Below, in pieces: positions 1 to 7,090 of a stretch of DNA of 27,677 bases. Within the stretch, counting starts at the first letter, position 1. Every line of letters starts with the position of its first letter. The DNA comes from JAAEQG01 sp023133475. GTDB taxonomy: Bacteria > Planctomycetota > Phycisphaerae > UBA1845. The notes under the pieces were generated by a model that did not search any database, was not told the DNA's origin, and saw nothing but the letters and a program-made list of their open reading frames with translations. The translations under genes and the position numbers were made by a program. The stretch lies in assembly GCA_030631415.1 (NCBI GenBank), contig DAOVLE010000041.1, positions 1-27,677 on the forward strand, given 5' to 3'.

Positions 1-216
1 AGGGCCGAGAGGTGTGCCAGCCCCGCGTCGGTGATCTGCGTGTTCCACAGGCTGAGCACTTGCAAGCCGGTCAGGGCCGAGAGGTGGGCCAGCCCCGCGT
101 CGGTGATCTGCGTGTCCATCAGGTTGAGGAATTGCAAGCCGGTCAGGGCCGAGAGGTGGGCTAGCCCCGCGTCGGTGATCTGCGTTCTGCCCAGGTCGAG
201 GGATTGCAGGCCAGCC
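1..216 (-). repeat. 72-bp tandem DNA repeats encoding LRR units
   Basis: Three consecutive 72-bp units begin at 1, 73 and 145 and are nearly identical at the DNA level. Each encodes one 24-residue leucine-rich repeat of the KAP protein. The array continues past the left edge of the window. Near-identity of the nucleotides suggests recent expansion by recombination or slippage. Confidence 0.9.
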
Positions 217-1970
217 AGAGCCGTCAGCGGTTTCAGGTCGCCCAACTCGGTACCGGTTAGATCCAACTTGCGAACCTGCCGCAGGTCCTCCGGCTGAAGG
301 GAATCGACCGGCTTTTTCAGGGCGCGGGCGATCGCGCTCAGCAGGGTCGGCGTCATGCCCACCATGAGGTCCGCCGCTTCGGGTCCGGTCTCGGGCTCAC
401 CGCGGGGCGCGGCCGCTTTCGTCGCGGGCGATGGGGCTTTCTCCTCCTCGGAACTGTCGATCACCGCGGCGGCGGCAACTTCCCGCGAGAAGGGAATGAC
501 CAGCAGATCCCACAGGTCCGGCTGGTCGAGCAGCGGAATCGTATGCCTGTCCTTGTCGTGGTAGTGAGGAGCCAATGCCCTGAGCACTTCGTATGCCTCG
601 GCGGCTTTCTCGTCCGTCGGCTGGGCCCGCTTGCCGGAGGGGTGCTCCGTGGTCTGGTCTTCCGCCTGACCTCCGCGTCGGCGAAAGCCCGGATGCTCGG
701 AAATGAACTGTGACCAGCGCTCGCAGAACGCCAGCGTCTCATGCTCGCGCAGCAGACTGGCGGACTTCGGCACGTACTTGAGCACGCACTGCATCAGGTA
801 CACTTGGCAGCCTTGCGTGAAGCGCTGGGCCTCGTCGCCGCCGAGGTCGTCGTGGCGGCCCGCAGCCGTCGCCCGTAGCAGCGTGCTGTTGAGCAACCGC
901 TTGACCTCGCGGGGGTTGTCCTGGGCCAGGGCGGCGATCTTGTCCTCGATGATCTTCTGGTAGCTCTTGTTCCAGCCGGTGAGATTGTTCGACCAGTAGC
1001 CGCCGGCGACGTCGTTTATGGCCTTGATCTGGCTTTTGATGTAGCCCTCCATCTGCGTCTGGCTGGGCGGGATGTCGACCTCGACCTGAAACATCTTGTT
1101 CAGGTAGTGCTCCGCCTTGGACTCGCCGAGGCCGTTCTTGACGTAGTGGTGCCTGACCACCGCGTCGACGACCTCGCGGTCGAGCCCGACGACGAAGATG
1201 AGCTGCGGGATGTTCAGATACAGCTTCAGCGCTTCGAGCACTTCCAGTGTCACCTCCGGCAGGCAGCGGTCGAGGTCGTCGATGAAGATCACCATCCGCT
1301 CGTCGTCGGCGAGCGAATCCTTGATCCACTCCCGCAGTGCACTCTCGAACTCGTTGAGGAAGGCCTTTTCGGGGTGGGACGTCTGGCGGTAGTCCTCGAA
1401 AATCTTGGACAGGGCTTCGAGATCGATCTTGGCCTCGGCTTCGGCTTCCGCAATGCCGGCACGCGCCTTGCCCCTGACTTTCAATTCGATACTGGACAGG
1501 ATGTTGAGGAACGATCGTCCAAGAAAAGGTCCGAACTTGCGTGCGGCACTCACCATGGTGTGCAGGGAGGCCCCGCGTACGTCGATGGCCTTGAGGATCA
1601 CCTCGGCGATCAGCCCACGCCAGACATCCTCGCGCTTGGTGTATTTCCAGGGGTCGAACCAGACGGTGCGGGCGCGGTGGTGGTCATCGCGTTTGGTCTT
1701 GCTGAGTTTGCTCCATTTGCCCAACTGGTCGCTCAGCCAGCGCATGGCTGAACTCTTGCCGGTGCCCCAGTCGCCGTAGACGGCGATCGCCAGCGGGGCG
1801 CGGGTGTTCTTGTGGCGAATGATGTCGTACACCGCGCCGAGACGGGAATGGAGCGTGAAGGAGTCCGGCTCACGGCGAGCCTTGTCCTCGTCTTCGCGCA
1901 GGATCGGGTGATCCGAGAGGATCGTCATCCGCGGCGGCACGAGGGCGTGGTCTGTCGGCTTCTTCGCCAC
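1..1970 (-). CDS. KAP-family P-loop NTPase with C-terminal leucine-rich repeats (partial, 3' end outside window)
   Basis: The minus-strand frame is open from 1970 to the window edge (656 codons, C-terminus missing). A Walker A motif GDWGTGKSS lies at residues 66-74. The KAP-typical segment VWFDPWKY follows, and the Walker B VIFIDDLDRCLPE starts near residue 227. These identify a KAP (Kidins220/ARMS/PifA) NTPase. No membrane segments are seen between the Walker motifs, so it is probably soluble. After a low-complexity linker (near residues 430-555), leucine-rich repeats start around residue 570, with a 24-residue unit TQITDAGLAHLSALTGLQ. The start chosen is GTG at 1970, preceded by GGAG at a 6-nt gap; an in-frame ATG lies about 14 codons later. 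NTPase plus LRR is an NLR-like layout. The function is unknown; defence or signalling is an inference. Confidence 0.85.
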   Translation of the reverse strand, partial: MAKKPTDHALVPPRMTILSDHPILREDEDKARREPDSFTLHSRLGAVYDIIRHKNTRAPLAIAVYGDWGTGKSSAMRWLSDQLGKWSKLSKTKRDDHHRARTVWFDPWKYTKREDVWRGLIAEVILKAIDVRGASLHTMVSAARKFGPFLGRSFLNILSSIELKVRGKARAGIAEAEAEAKIDLEALSKIFEDYRQTSHPEKAFLNEFESALREWIKDSLADDERMVIFIDDLDRCLPEVTLEVLEALKLYLNIPQLIFVVGLDREVVDAVVRHHYVKNGLGESKAEHYLNKMFQVEVDIPPSQTQMEGYIKSQIKAINDVAGGYWSNNLTGWNKSYQKIIEDKIAALAQDNPREVKRLLNSTLLRATAAGRHDDLGGDEAQRFTQGCQVYLMQCVLKYVPKSASLLREHETLAFCERWSQFISEHPGFRRRGGQAEDQTTEHPSGKRAQPTDEKAAEAYEVLRALAPHYHDKDRHTIPLLDQPDLWDLLVIPFSREVAAAAVIDSSEEEKAPSPATKAAAPRGEPETGPEAADLMVGMTPTLLSAIARALKKPVDSLQPEDLRQVRKLDLTGTELGDLKPLTALAGLQSLDLGRTQITDAGLAHLSALTGLQFLNLMDTQITDAGLAHLSALTGLQVLSLWNTQITDAGLAHLSA

Positions 1971-2423
1971 GACTGGCTCCAGTTGCCCGGACGAGCCGGG
2001 GTGTGGTGGGTGTTTTCGGATACGGAGGCATCCTACCGTGCGACGTGTGGCGTGGCAAATGGGTGGGGATTCTTCATTCGGCCTTCTCACCCGGCATAAA
2101 TGCCGGGCCTAGCGCGACGGAATGCCTAAAGTTGCCGCCTTATCCAATGGCTCGGATCCGCAGACGCCTCGTTGCCTTGTTGCCTCTTGCCTTTACACCA
2201 CGGGTTTACTGAATGTATACCGCCCGTGAACGCTTAGAGGATTTGCAGAAAAAACCGTGAATGGTTACTGAGCCAGGTGATGGCTGCTTTGGTGAAGGTT
2301 CCCTTGGTGGGGCACCAACTCACTTGAAGGTTCCGACACGGCGTGGTATAGCGTCTTCCATGGAACCACGAGATCAAGCGACGCTGCCTCTCTCAGGCGT
2401 GTTGATGTAATGGGGGTGGTATT
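1971..2423. other. Gene-free stretch with repeat-derived sequence
   Basis: No convincing gene is present. The part 2085-2220 matches the right half of the element at 8695-8965. It contains the palindrome CCCGGCATAAATGCCGGG (2090-2107), a GTTGCCTTGTTGCCTC-type low-complexity run, and the terminal motif at 2200-2220, which is the exact inverse complement of 8695-8715. The remainder, 2221-2423, shows nothing recognisable beyond the region that must hold the promoter of the lipoprotein gene. Confidence 0.6.
2090..2220 (+). repeat. Family E/H repeat, partial copy (right half of the 8695-8965 element)
   Basis: It carries CCCGGCATAAATGCCGGG followed by CCTAGCGCGACGGAAT, a TTGCC-rich run and a 21-bp end (2200-2220). 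The same order occurs at 8870-8961. The left half seen at 8695-8850 is absent here. Confidence 0.75.
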
Positions 2424-3116
2424 GTGCAGGATGACAGCGATGTAGGGCAGGTTGCAAACCTGCCGTCCGCATTTTCGCTATTGCGGCTGTGCGGGTTTAT
2501 AGTGGCGACTGTGTTCTTCGCGGGGCTTGTGATCGGCTGTCTTCCTCCGCCGAAGTCAGTTTACGTCATCGAGCTCGAGCAGCAGGTTGGGCAACTCACC
2601 TACGAAAATGAGGAAATGGGCCGACGGATTGCCGAGCGAGACGGAAAGATCGAAGCGTTGCGCATGCGGTTGGCCGAGGTTCAGGACCTGCCCACCGATC
2701 TGCTTTCCAAGCTATTTACCACCCGGAGGTTAACGATCGGAAAGCTGACCGGGGGAGCGGACTACGACGACCGTCCCGGGGACGATGGCATTACAGTATA
2801 CCTCGCACCCCTGGACCGTGACGGGGACCCGGTCAAAGCAGCAGGGGAAATCGAGGTTTTCCTGTACGATTTAACAGTCCCCGGCCAACCGCGTGAGTTG
2901 GGCCATTACGTCATCAACGAACCGGCAAGGTTGCGTGAGGCGTGGTATAGCGGCTGGATGACCAACCATTACACGATCAAGTGCGAGTGGCCGCCGGGTG
3001 TGGAGCCGCCCGCCTCACGCGAGGTCCAGGTCCGTGCCACTTTCCTTGATTGGCTGACCGGTGAGAAGTTCGTCGCGACGAAGTTGGTGAAGGTGGCCTG
3101 GGTGGACCGACAATGA
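2424..3116 (+). CDS. Putative lipoprotein with coiled-coil segment
   Basis: This is a 230-residue protein. A hydrophobic stretch at residues 19-38 ends in the lipobox LVIGC (Cys39), so it is probably exported and lipid-anchored. Residues about 45-85 are charged and heptad-like (ELEQQVGQLTYENEEMGRRI), predicting a coiled coil. Residues about 100-228 look like a beta-rich domain that I cannot assign to a named family. The start is GTG at 2424 after a weak GGGGGTGG. The first 14 residues, including VGQVANLP, are encoded by a palindromic repeat (2446-2464), so the N-terminus may be an extension acquired from the repeat; TTG at 2481 is a fallback start. The gene stands alone; downstream are the hairpin repeats at 3122-3263. 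Confidence 0.75.
   Translation: MQDDSDVGQVANLPSAFSLLRLCGFIVATVFFAGLVIGCLPPPKSVYVIELEQQVGQLTYENEEMGRRIAERDGKIEALRMRLAEVQDLPTDLLSKLFTTRRLTIGKLTGGADYDDRPGDDGITVYLAPLDRDGDPVKAAGEIEVFLYDLTVPGQPRELGHYVINEPARLREAWYSGWMTNHYTIKCEWPPGVEPPASREVQVRATFLDWLTGEKFVATKLVKVAWVDRQ
2446..2464. repeat. Small palindrome inside a coding region
   Basis: GGCAGGTTGCAAACCTGCC forms a perfect 8-bp stem with a 3-nt loop. It is preceded by TAG, as in the family A elements (TAGGGCGGG...CCCGCC). Here it lies in the 5' end of the lipoprotein frame and encodes QVANLP. Confidence 0.7.
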
Positions 3117-3121
3117 CGATA

Positions 3122-3178
3122 GTAGGGCGGGTTCCACCCGCCTTTTCGGCACGGTGTGGCGGGTGAAACTCGCCCTAC
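3122..3178 (+). repeat. Family A palindromic repeat
   Basis: The unit begins GTAGGGCGGGTTCCACCCGC and ends in GGCGGGTGAAACTCGCCC plus TAC. Each arm is itself a hairpin (GGCGGGT/ACCCGCC), and the two arms are inverted copies around TTTTCGGCAC. It lies 6 nt after the lipoprotein stop and could act as a terminator. Confidence 0.85.
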
Positions 3179-3181
3179 GTT

Positions 3182-3287
3182 GGGTGGCCCATGGCTTTAG
3201 CCGTGGGGGACACGAATTGTGTCAGGCATTCGCGTCCCCCACCGCTAAAGCGGTGGGCCACCCATGTGTTGATGATCCATCGAATCA
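3182..3287 (+). repeat. Family B inverted repeat, upstream of asd
   Basis: The unit runs from GGGTGGCCCATGGCTTTAGC to TGATCCATCGAATCA. The first 82 bp fold into a stem of about 37 bp with few mismatches. The whole 106 bp matches the inverse complement of 4325-4430 with about 6 mismatches, counted by eye. It ends 21 nt before the asd start codon. Confidence 0.9.
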
Positions 3288-3308
3288 GCGCTAACGGAGC
3301 ACTGGCTC

Positions 3309-4310
3309 ATGTTTCAGACGGTAGCTATCGTTGGCGCCACCGGCGCCGTAGGTCACGAGTTCATCTCGCTCATCGAGCAGCGCGGATGGCAGGTTGACCG
3401 CTACGTTCTGCTGGCTTCCGCCCGCAGCGCCGGCTGCACGGTCCGCATGTTGGGGCATGATCGGGCCGTCGAAGAGTTGACCGAATCTTCGTTCGATGGT
3501 GTCGATCTGGCGTTGTTTTCGGCTGGCGGCGGCATAAGCAAGCAATTTGCTCCCCGTGCCGTTGCGGCGGGGGCAGTGGTGGTGGACAATTCCTCCGCCT
3601 TCCGCATGGACCCCGAGGTGCCCCTGGTAGTCCCCGAAATCAACCCTGCCGACGCTCATCGGCACCGGGGCATCATCGCCAACCCCAACTGTTCGACCAT
3701 CATCATGGTCATTCCGGTTTGGCCTTTGCATCGGGCCAATCCCGTCAAGCGGATCGTGGTCAGCACTTACCAGTCCGCCAGCGGCGCCGGCATGAGGGCG
3801 ATGGAGGAATTGCAAACCCAGACCCGCGAGGTCCTCGATGGAAAGCCGGCCAAGCCCCGGGTTTTCCCGTTTCAGCTTGCCTTTAACCTGTTTTGCCACA
3901 ACTCGCCCATCGACGAGACCGGGTACAACGCCGAAGAGGTCAAGATGATCCGCGAGACCTGGAAGATATTTCACGATGACACCATCGGAGTCACCGCGAC
4001 TTGCGTTCGTGTTCCGGTCTTGCGGGCCCACAGCGAAGCCGTCAACCTCACTTTCGAGAACCCCATCACCCCTGACGAGGTGCGTGAGATTCTGTCGAAG
4101 GCTCCCGGGGTCCGCGTGGTCGATCGGCTCGACCCCCAGCACTTCCCCATGCCGATCGAAGCCGGTGGGATCGACGAGGTCCTGGTCGGCCGCATCCGCC
4201 AGGACATCTCGCAACCGGGCAGCCGGGGGATCGACCTGTTCATCAGCGGGGACCAGCTTCGCAAAGGGGCTGCGCTTAATGCCGTCCAAATCGCCGAGTT
4301 GTTGGTTTAG
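3309..4310 (+). CDS. asd: Aspartate-semialdehyde dehydrogenase
   Basis: This 333-residue protein matches the family's usual length. It reduces aspartyl phosphate to aspartate semialdehyde with NADPH, at the branch point to lysine/diaminopimelate, threonine and methionine, in the cytoplasm. The N-terminal nucleotide-binding motif is VAIVGATGAVG (residues 5-15). The catalytic cysteine is Cys128 in NPNCST. The active-site R and H are in VRVPVLRAHSEAVN (Arg234, His241). ATG at 3309 has GGAG 8-11 nt upstream. No other amino-acid biosynthesis gene is adjacent; serA is 10 kb away. The gene is framed by inverted 106-bp family B repeats at 3182-3287 and 4325-4430, only 21 and 14 nt from its ends. Confidence 0.96.
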   Translation: MFQTVAIVGATGAVGHEFISLIEQRGWQVDRYVLLASARSAGCTVRMLGHDRAVEELTESSFDGVDLALFSAGGGISKQFAPRAVAAGAVVVDNSSAFRMDPEVPLVVPEINPADAHRHRGIIANPNCSTIIMVIPVWPLHRANPVKRIVVSTYQSASGAGMRAMEELQTQTREVLDGKPAKPRVFPFQLAFNLFCHNSPIDETGYNAEEVKMIRETWKIFHDDTIGVTATCVRVPVLRAHSEAVNLTFENPITPDEVREILSKAPGVRVVDRLDPQHFPMPIEAGGIDEVLVGRIRQDISQPGSRGIDLFISGDQLRKGAALNAVQIAELLV

Positions 4311-4324
4311 TGCTCTGTCGCGAT

Positions 4325-4430
4325 TGATTCGATGGATCACCAACGCATGGGTGGCCCACCGCTTTAGGGGTGGGGGACGCGAATACCTGATGCAATTCGT
4401 GTCCCCCACGGCTAAAGCCATGGGCCACCC
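4325..4430 (-). repeat. Family B inverted repeat, downstream of asd
   Basis: This is an inverse-complement copy of 3182-3287, including the flank TGATTCGATGGATCA that lies outside the usual family B hairpin. It begins 14 nt after the asd stop codon. Stem-forming arms such as GGGTGGCCCACCGCTTTAG are visible. Confidence 0.9.
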
Positions 4431-4445
4431 ACCCCATGCCAAGAA

Positions 4446-4466
4446 GGCGGGTAAAACCCGCCCTAC
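4446..4466 (-). repeat. Family A half unit
   Basis: A single hairpin arm, GGCGGGTAAAACCCGCCC plus TAC, lies between the family B repeat and the 3' end of the SEC-C gene. Confidence 0.8.
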
Positions 4467-4493
4467 AGTGTTACGGGCCAAGGCTGCGGTGCC

Positions 4494-4706
4494 CTATCCG
4501 GGTTTTCCGCAGCATTGTTTGTACTTCTTCCCGCTACCACAAGGGCACGGATCATTGCGCTTGGGTTGTGGGCCGTCGGATCGAATCGGCTCGACCGGCT
4601 CGGGCAGCGGTGGTTCGTCGTCGGTGGGGAGTTGTTTGGAGTATTCCTTCTCGCGTTTCTCTCTCTCGTGGAACCGGTCACCTTTGTCGTCTACGCGTTT
4701 AGCCAT
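4494..4706 (-). CDS. Small SEC-C motif protein
   Basis: This 70-residue protein has a charged N-terminal half, a Pro-rich linker (residues 28-48) and a C-terminal SEC-C motif, PKRNDPCPCGSGKKYKQCCG, at residues 48-67. Cys54, Cys56, Cys65 and Cys66 are the expected zinc ligands. SEC-C modules occur at the end of SecA and in many small proteins of unknown role, where they bind zinc and often contact protein or RNA partners. ATG at 4706 is preferred over an upstream start because AGGAG lies 8 nt before it. It is transcribed divergently from the potassium channel gene. The exact function cannot be told from sequence. Confidence 0.8.
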   Translation of the reverse strand: MAKRVDDKGDRFHEREKREKEYSKQLPTDDEPPLPEPVEPIRSDGPQPKRNDPCPCGSGKKYKQCCGKPG

Positions 4707-4796
4707 GGAGCGTGCTCCTTTTGCAGGTCTGGTAAATCCTTGCCAACTGTGACACCATAATACCCGATCCGCCCACAACAGCCATACCCCGGATGA

Positions 4797-4824
4797 TTGT
4801 AGGCTGTGTGTTGATGCCTATAAT
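4797..4824 (+). promoter_or_regulatory. Candidate sigma-70 promoter for the channel gene
   Basis: TTGTAG (4797-4802) is followed after 16 nt by TATAAT (4819-4824), about 38 nt upstream of the TTG start codon at 4863. The -10 box is perfect and the -35 box is a partial match. This lies in the divergent gap between the SEC-C and channel genes. Confidence 0.5.
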
Positions 4825-4862
4825 CCCGGCGTTGGCACTTTGGAGCCTGTGAGAGTTAACTC

Positions 4863-5852
4863 TTGGACCCACGGTTGAGGCTGATCTTGAGTTTGTTGGC
4901 GGTGGTGGCGGTCTTTGCGATCAGCACCATCGGCTATCATGTGCTCTGCGAGGCGAGTTTTTCCGACTCAGCCTACATGACTATCATCACACTCTCCACC
5001 GTGGGCCATCATGAGATAATCCCCCTGGATGGAGGCGGGCGGTTGTGGACCAGCCTGATGATCGTCTTTGGGATTGCCACGATTTCGGTCGCGTTCACCT
5101 CCCTGTTGACGGTGCTGGTGAGCGGAAACCTGCTCAGGCTTAGAGGGAGGTATCGCATGGAAACCCGCGTCAGCCATCTGGAGAAGCACGTGATCATCTG
5201 CGGGGGCGGTCGTATGGGTATGCTCACCGCCGCCGACCTCAAGCAACGCCGAGTGCCCTTGGTCATCATTGAACAGGACCCCACCGTCGCAGACGAACTG
5301 GAAAGCAAGGGATACCTCTACGCCCTGGGGGATGCCACCGACGAAGAGACGCTGGTGTCTGCCGGATTGTCTCGTGCCCGGGCACTGGTGGCGGTCTTGC
5401 CTCGGGATTCGGATAATGTCTATATCTCGCTGACCGCTCGGGGGCTTCACGCCGACTTGCAGATCGTCTCCCGGGCTGAGCACCCCTCCACTGAGATCAA
5501 ACTCAAGCGGGCGGGGGCTGATCGGGTGGTCCTGCCTCACGTGGTGGGCGCCACCAGGATCGCCAACCTCCTCACGCGCCCGAGCGTCCTGGATTTCCTC
5601 GAATTGGCTGGCGAAGGTATGGATTTGGAGGTGGACGAGTATGTCATCGCCGAGCAATCTCGAATGAAGAACAAGACCTTGCGATCCTCGGGGCTGCGGC
5701 AGGAAGCGGGTGTGACCGTTGTGGCAATCAAAAAAGCCGACGGGGCCATGATCTTCAGCCCCGACCCCGATGAGCTGATCGAATCTGCCGACACATTGAT
5801 TATGGTCGGGCCAGCAGGGGCCTCCTCCCGATTGGACCGCATGGGATTGTAG
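4863..5852 (+). CDS. Two-helix potassium channel with RCK/TrkA module
   Basis: This 329-residue protein has TM1 at about residues 8-27, a pore helix and filter at about 38-51, TM2 at about 60-88, an RCK_N Rossmann domain from about 107 (VIICGGGRMG) and an RCK_C domain from about 245. The architecture is MthK-like: a K+ channel gated by ligand binding to RCK domains at the cytoplasmic face. The filter reads TVGHHE (residues 46-51), where TVGYGD/E is usual, so both the Tyr and the second Gly positions are His. The start is TTG at 4863, with GAGAG about 7 nt upstream. The stop codon TAG at 5850-5852 is supplied by the first bases of a family A repeat. Ion selectivity is uncertain because of the filter. 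Confidence 0.9.
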   Translation: MDPRLRLILSLLAVVAVFAISTIGYHVLCEASFSDSAYMTIITLSTVGHHEIIPLDGGGRLWTSLMIVFGIATISVAFTSLLTVLVSGNLLRLRGRYRMETRVSHLEKHVIICGGGRMGMLTAADLKQRRVPLVIIEQDPTVADELESKGYLYALGDATDEETLVSAGLSRARALVAVLPRDSDNVYISLTARGLHADLQIVSRAEHPSTEIKLKRAGADRVVLPHVVGATRIANLLTRPSVLDFLELAGEGMDLEVDEYVIAEQSRMKNKTLRSSGLRQEAGVTVVAIKKADGAMIFSPDPDELIESADTLIMVGPAGASSRLDRMGL

Positions 5853-5905
5853 GGCGGGTTCCACCCGCCACACCGTGCCGAAAAGGCAGGTGGAACCCGC
5901 CCTAC
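5849..5905 (+). repeat. Family A repeat overlapping the channel stop codon
   Basis: The repeat starts GTAGGGCGGGTTCCACCCGC, and its TAG is the in-frame stop of the channel gene. It closes with an inverted arm ending at TAC 5905. Confidence 0.85.
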
Positions 5906-5908
5906 ATT

Positions 5909-5990
5909 GGGTGGCCCATGGCTTTAGCGGTGGGGGACACGAATTGTGTCAGGCATTCGCGTCCCCCACCGCTAAAGCGATGGGCCACCC
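5909..5990 (+). repeat. Family B palindromic repeat
   Basis: This 82-bp unit is nearly identical to 3182-3263, with the same orientation and the same loop. The arms begin GGGTGGCCCATGGC and end GGGCCACCC. Confidence 0.88.
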
Positions 5991-5994
5991 AACC

Positions 5995-6019
5995 GCTCCC
6001 TCACGGTCGCGGTACTGAT
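5995..6019 (+). repeat. Family G half unit
   Basis: It matches the right arm of the hairpin at 7985-8055 (GCTCCCTTACGGTCGCGGCA), with C for T in one place. Confidence 0.65.
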
Positions 6020-6036
6020 CGGGAACGGTCAGACCT

Positions 6037-6093
6037 GTAGGGCGGGTTCCACCCGTCACACCGTGCCGAAAAGGCGGGTGAAACCCGCCCTAC
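6037..6093 (+). repeat. Family A palindromic repeat
   Basis: Both arms are present around CACACCGTGCCGAAAA, as at 5849-5905. It ends about 98 nt upstream of the kinase start. Confidence 0.85.
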
Positions 6094-6112
6094 ACTGCTC
6101 CGCGATTTATCG

Positions 6113-6118
6113 TATAAT
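6113..6118 (+). promoter_or_regulatory. -10-like box upstream of the kinase
   Basis: TATAAT stands 73 nt before the GTG start. The -35 position falls at the end of the family A repeat and is a poor match, so this is tentative. Confidence 0.3.
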
Positions 6119-6190
6119 GTTCGGTGCGGCATCACCGGGCATTTCGGTGAGCTGACGTGAACCCGGGGACTTTGGGAGCAATTTGGGACC

Positions 6191-7090
6191 GTGAGTGAAC
6201 TCGTCGGCGGATATCGCACTATTGGCCAGATCGGAGTGGGAGCGCACTCCACGATCCATCATGCAGTCCGAACCACCACCGGGAAATCGTACGCGATCAA
6301 GCGGGTGGTAAACGAAAGTTCGGGCGATCTCAAGTTTATCAACCAGGTGGAAGTGGAATACGAGGTCAGCAGCAAGGTCAAACATCCCAACCTCCGGCAC
6401 TGTTACTCCATCCACCGGACCAAGAAACTCCTCACCGTGCAGGAGATTCGCGTGGTGATGGAGTATGCCGAGGGGGAGACCCTCCAGGATCGGCGCCCCG
6501 GCTCATTGGATGCGTTCCTGTATATCTTGCACCGCGTCGCCGCCGGTTTGCAGGCATTGCACGAAGCCGGATACGTCCACGCCGACGTCAAGCCAAACAA
6601 CATCATCGTGGGCAAGGACGGGTCGGTGAAAGTGATCGACTTCGGGCAGGCCTGCCCCATACTCCATCGCAAGGAACGGATTCAGGGCACCCCCGATTAC
6701 ATTGCCCCCGAGCAGGTCCAGCGCGTCCCCCTGGATCAACGCACCGACGTGTTCAATCTGGGGGCGACCATGTACTGGGTGCTGACCGAGATTCCTTATC
6801 CCACCGCCATCCGTCAGCCGACCCGCCGCGGGGGGATCGACCTGGTCAGCCGCGAAACCCTGCGGACCCCGCACGAGGTGAACGAGTTGATTCCAGTGCC
6901 GCTGTCCCAACTAATCATGGATTGTTGCCGCGAGAATCCCCAGGACCGACCCTCGGATATGAGGGCGGTCATGGGGCGGCTGGAGATGGTCCAGTCGCTG
7001 TGGAACAAAAAACGCAAAAACGCCATCACCAAACGCAAAAGTAGTGGTCAGAACCCCCGAGCAGACCCCAAAGGGGATGAGCGACAATGA
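6191..7090 (+). CDS. Hanks-type Ser/Thr protein kinase (soluble)
   Basis: This 299-residue protein has the main kinase motifs: glycine loop IGVGAHST (residues 14-21; third Gly replaced), Lys37 in YAIKR, catalytic loop HADVKPNN (130-137, with Asp132 and Asn137), DFG at 150-152 and APEQ at about 172-175. HAD replaces the usual HRD, so activation-loop control by phosphorylation may differ. A basic tail (about residues 270-299) follows, and no membrane helix is seen, unlike many PknB-type receptors. The start is GTG at 6191. Its last 4 nt (ATGA) overlap the phosphoesterase start, indicating translational coupling. The substrate is unknown; the partner gene may reverse or oppose its action. Confidence 0.92.
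   Translation: MSELVGGYRTIGQIGVGAHSTIHHAVRTTTGKSYAIKRVVNESSGDLKFINQVEVEYEVSSKVKHPNLRHCYSIHRTKKLLTVQEIRVVMEYAEGETLQDRRPGSLDAFLYILHRVAAGLQALHEAGYVHADVKPNNIIVGKDGSVKVIDFGQACPILHRKERIQGTPDYIAPEQVQRVPLDQRTDVFNLGATMYWVLTEIPYPTAIRQPTRRGGIDLVSRETLRTPHEVNELIPVPLSQLIMDCCRENPQDRPSDMRAVMGRLEMVQSLWNKKRKNAITKRKSSGQNPRADPKGDERQ

Larger units (their letters stand above)
5853..6190. other. Gene-free stretch filled by four repeat units
   Basis: It holds the rest of a family A unit, a family B unit (5909-5990), a half copy of family G (5995-6019), a second family A unit (6037-6093), and then a probable promoter region for the kinase. A -10-like TATAAT is at 6113-6118, with no good -35 box. Confidence 0.8.

Noticed and set aside
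1..216. Regular 72-bp repeats as a possible CRISPR array
   Set aside because: There are no unique spacers; the repeats are contiguous and read through as leucine-rich repeats.
739..1329. 196-codon minus-strand frame rich in Arg and Pro
   Set aside because: It is a shifted reading of the KAP NTPase. The true frame gives the Walker B motif and continues to the leucine-rich repeats.
3291..4481. Long open frame of 396 codons on the minus strand across asd
   Set aside because: It lies antisense to a clear asd gene, uses the repeats at both ends as coding sequence and shows no family motif. GC-rich codon use makes such shadows common.
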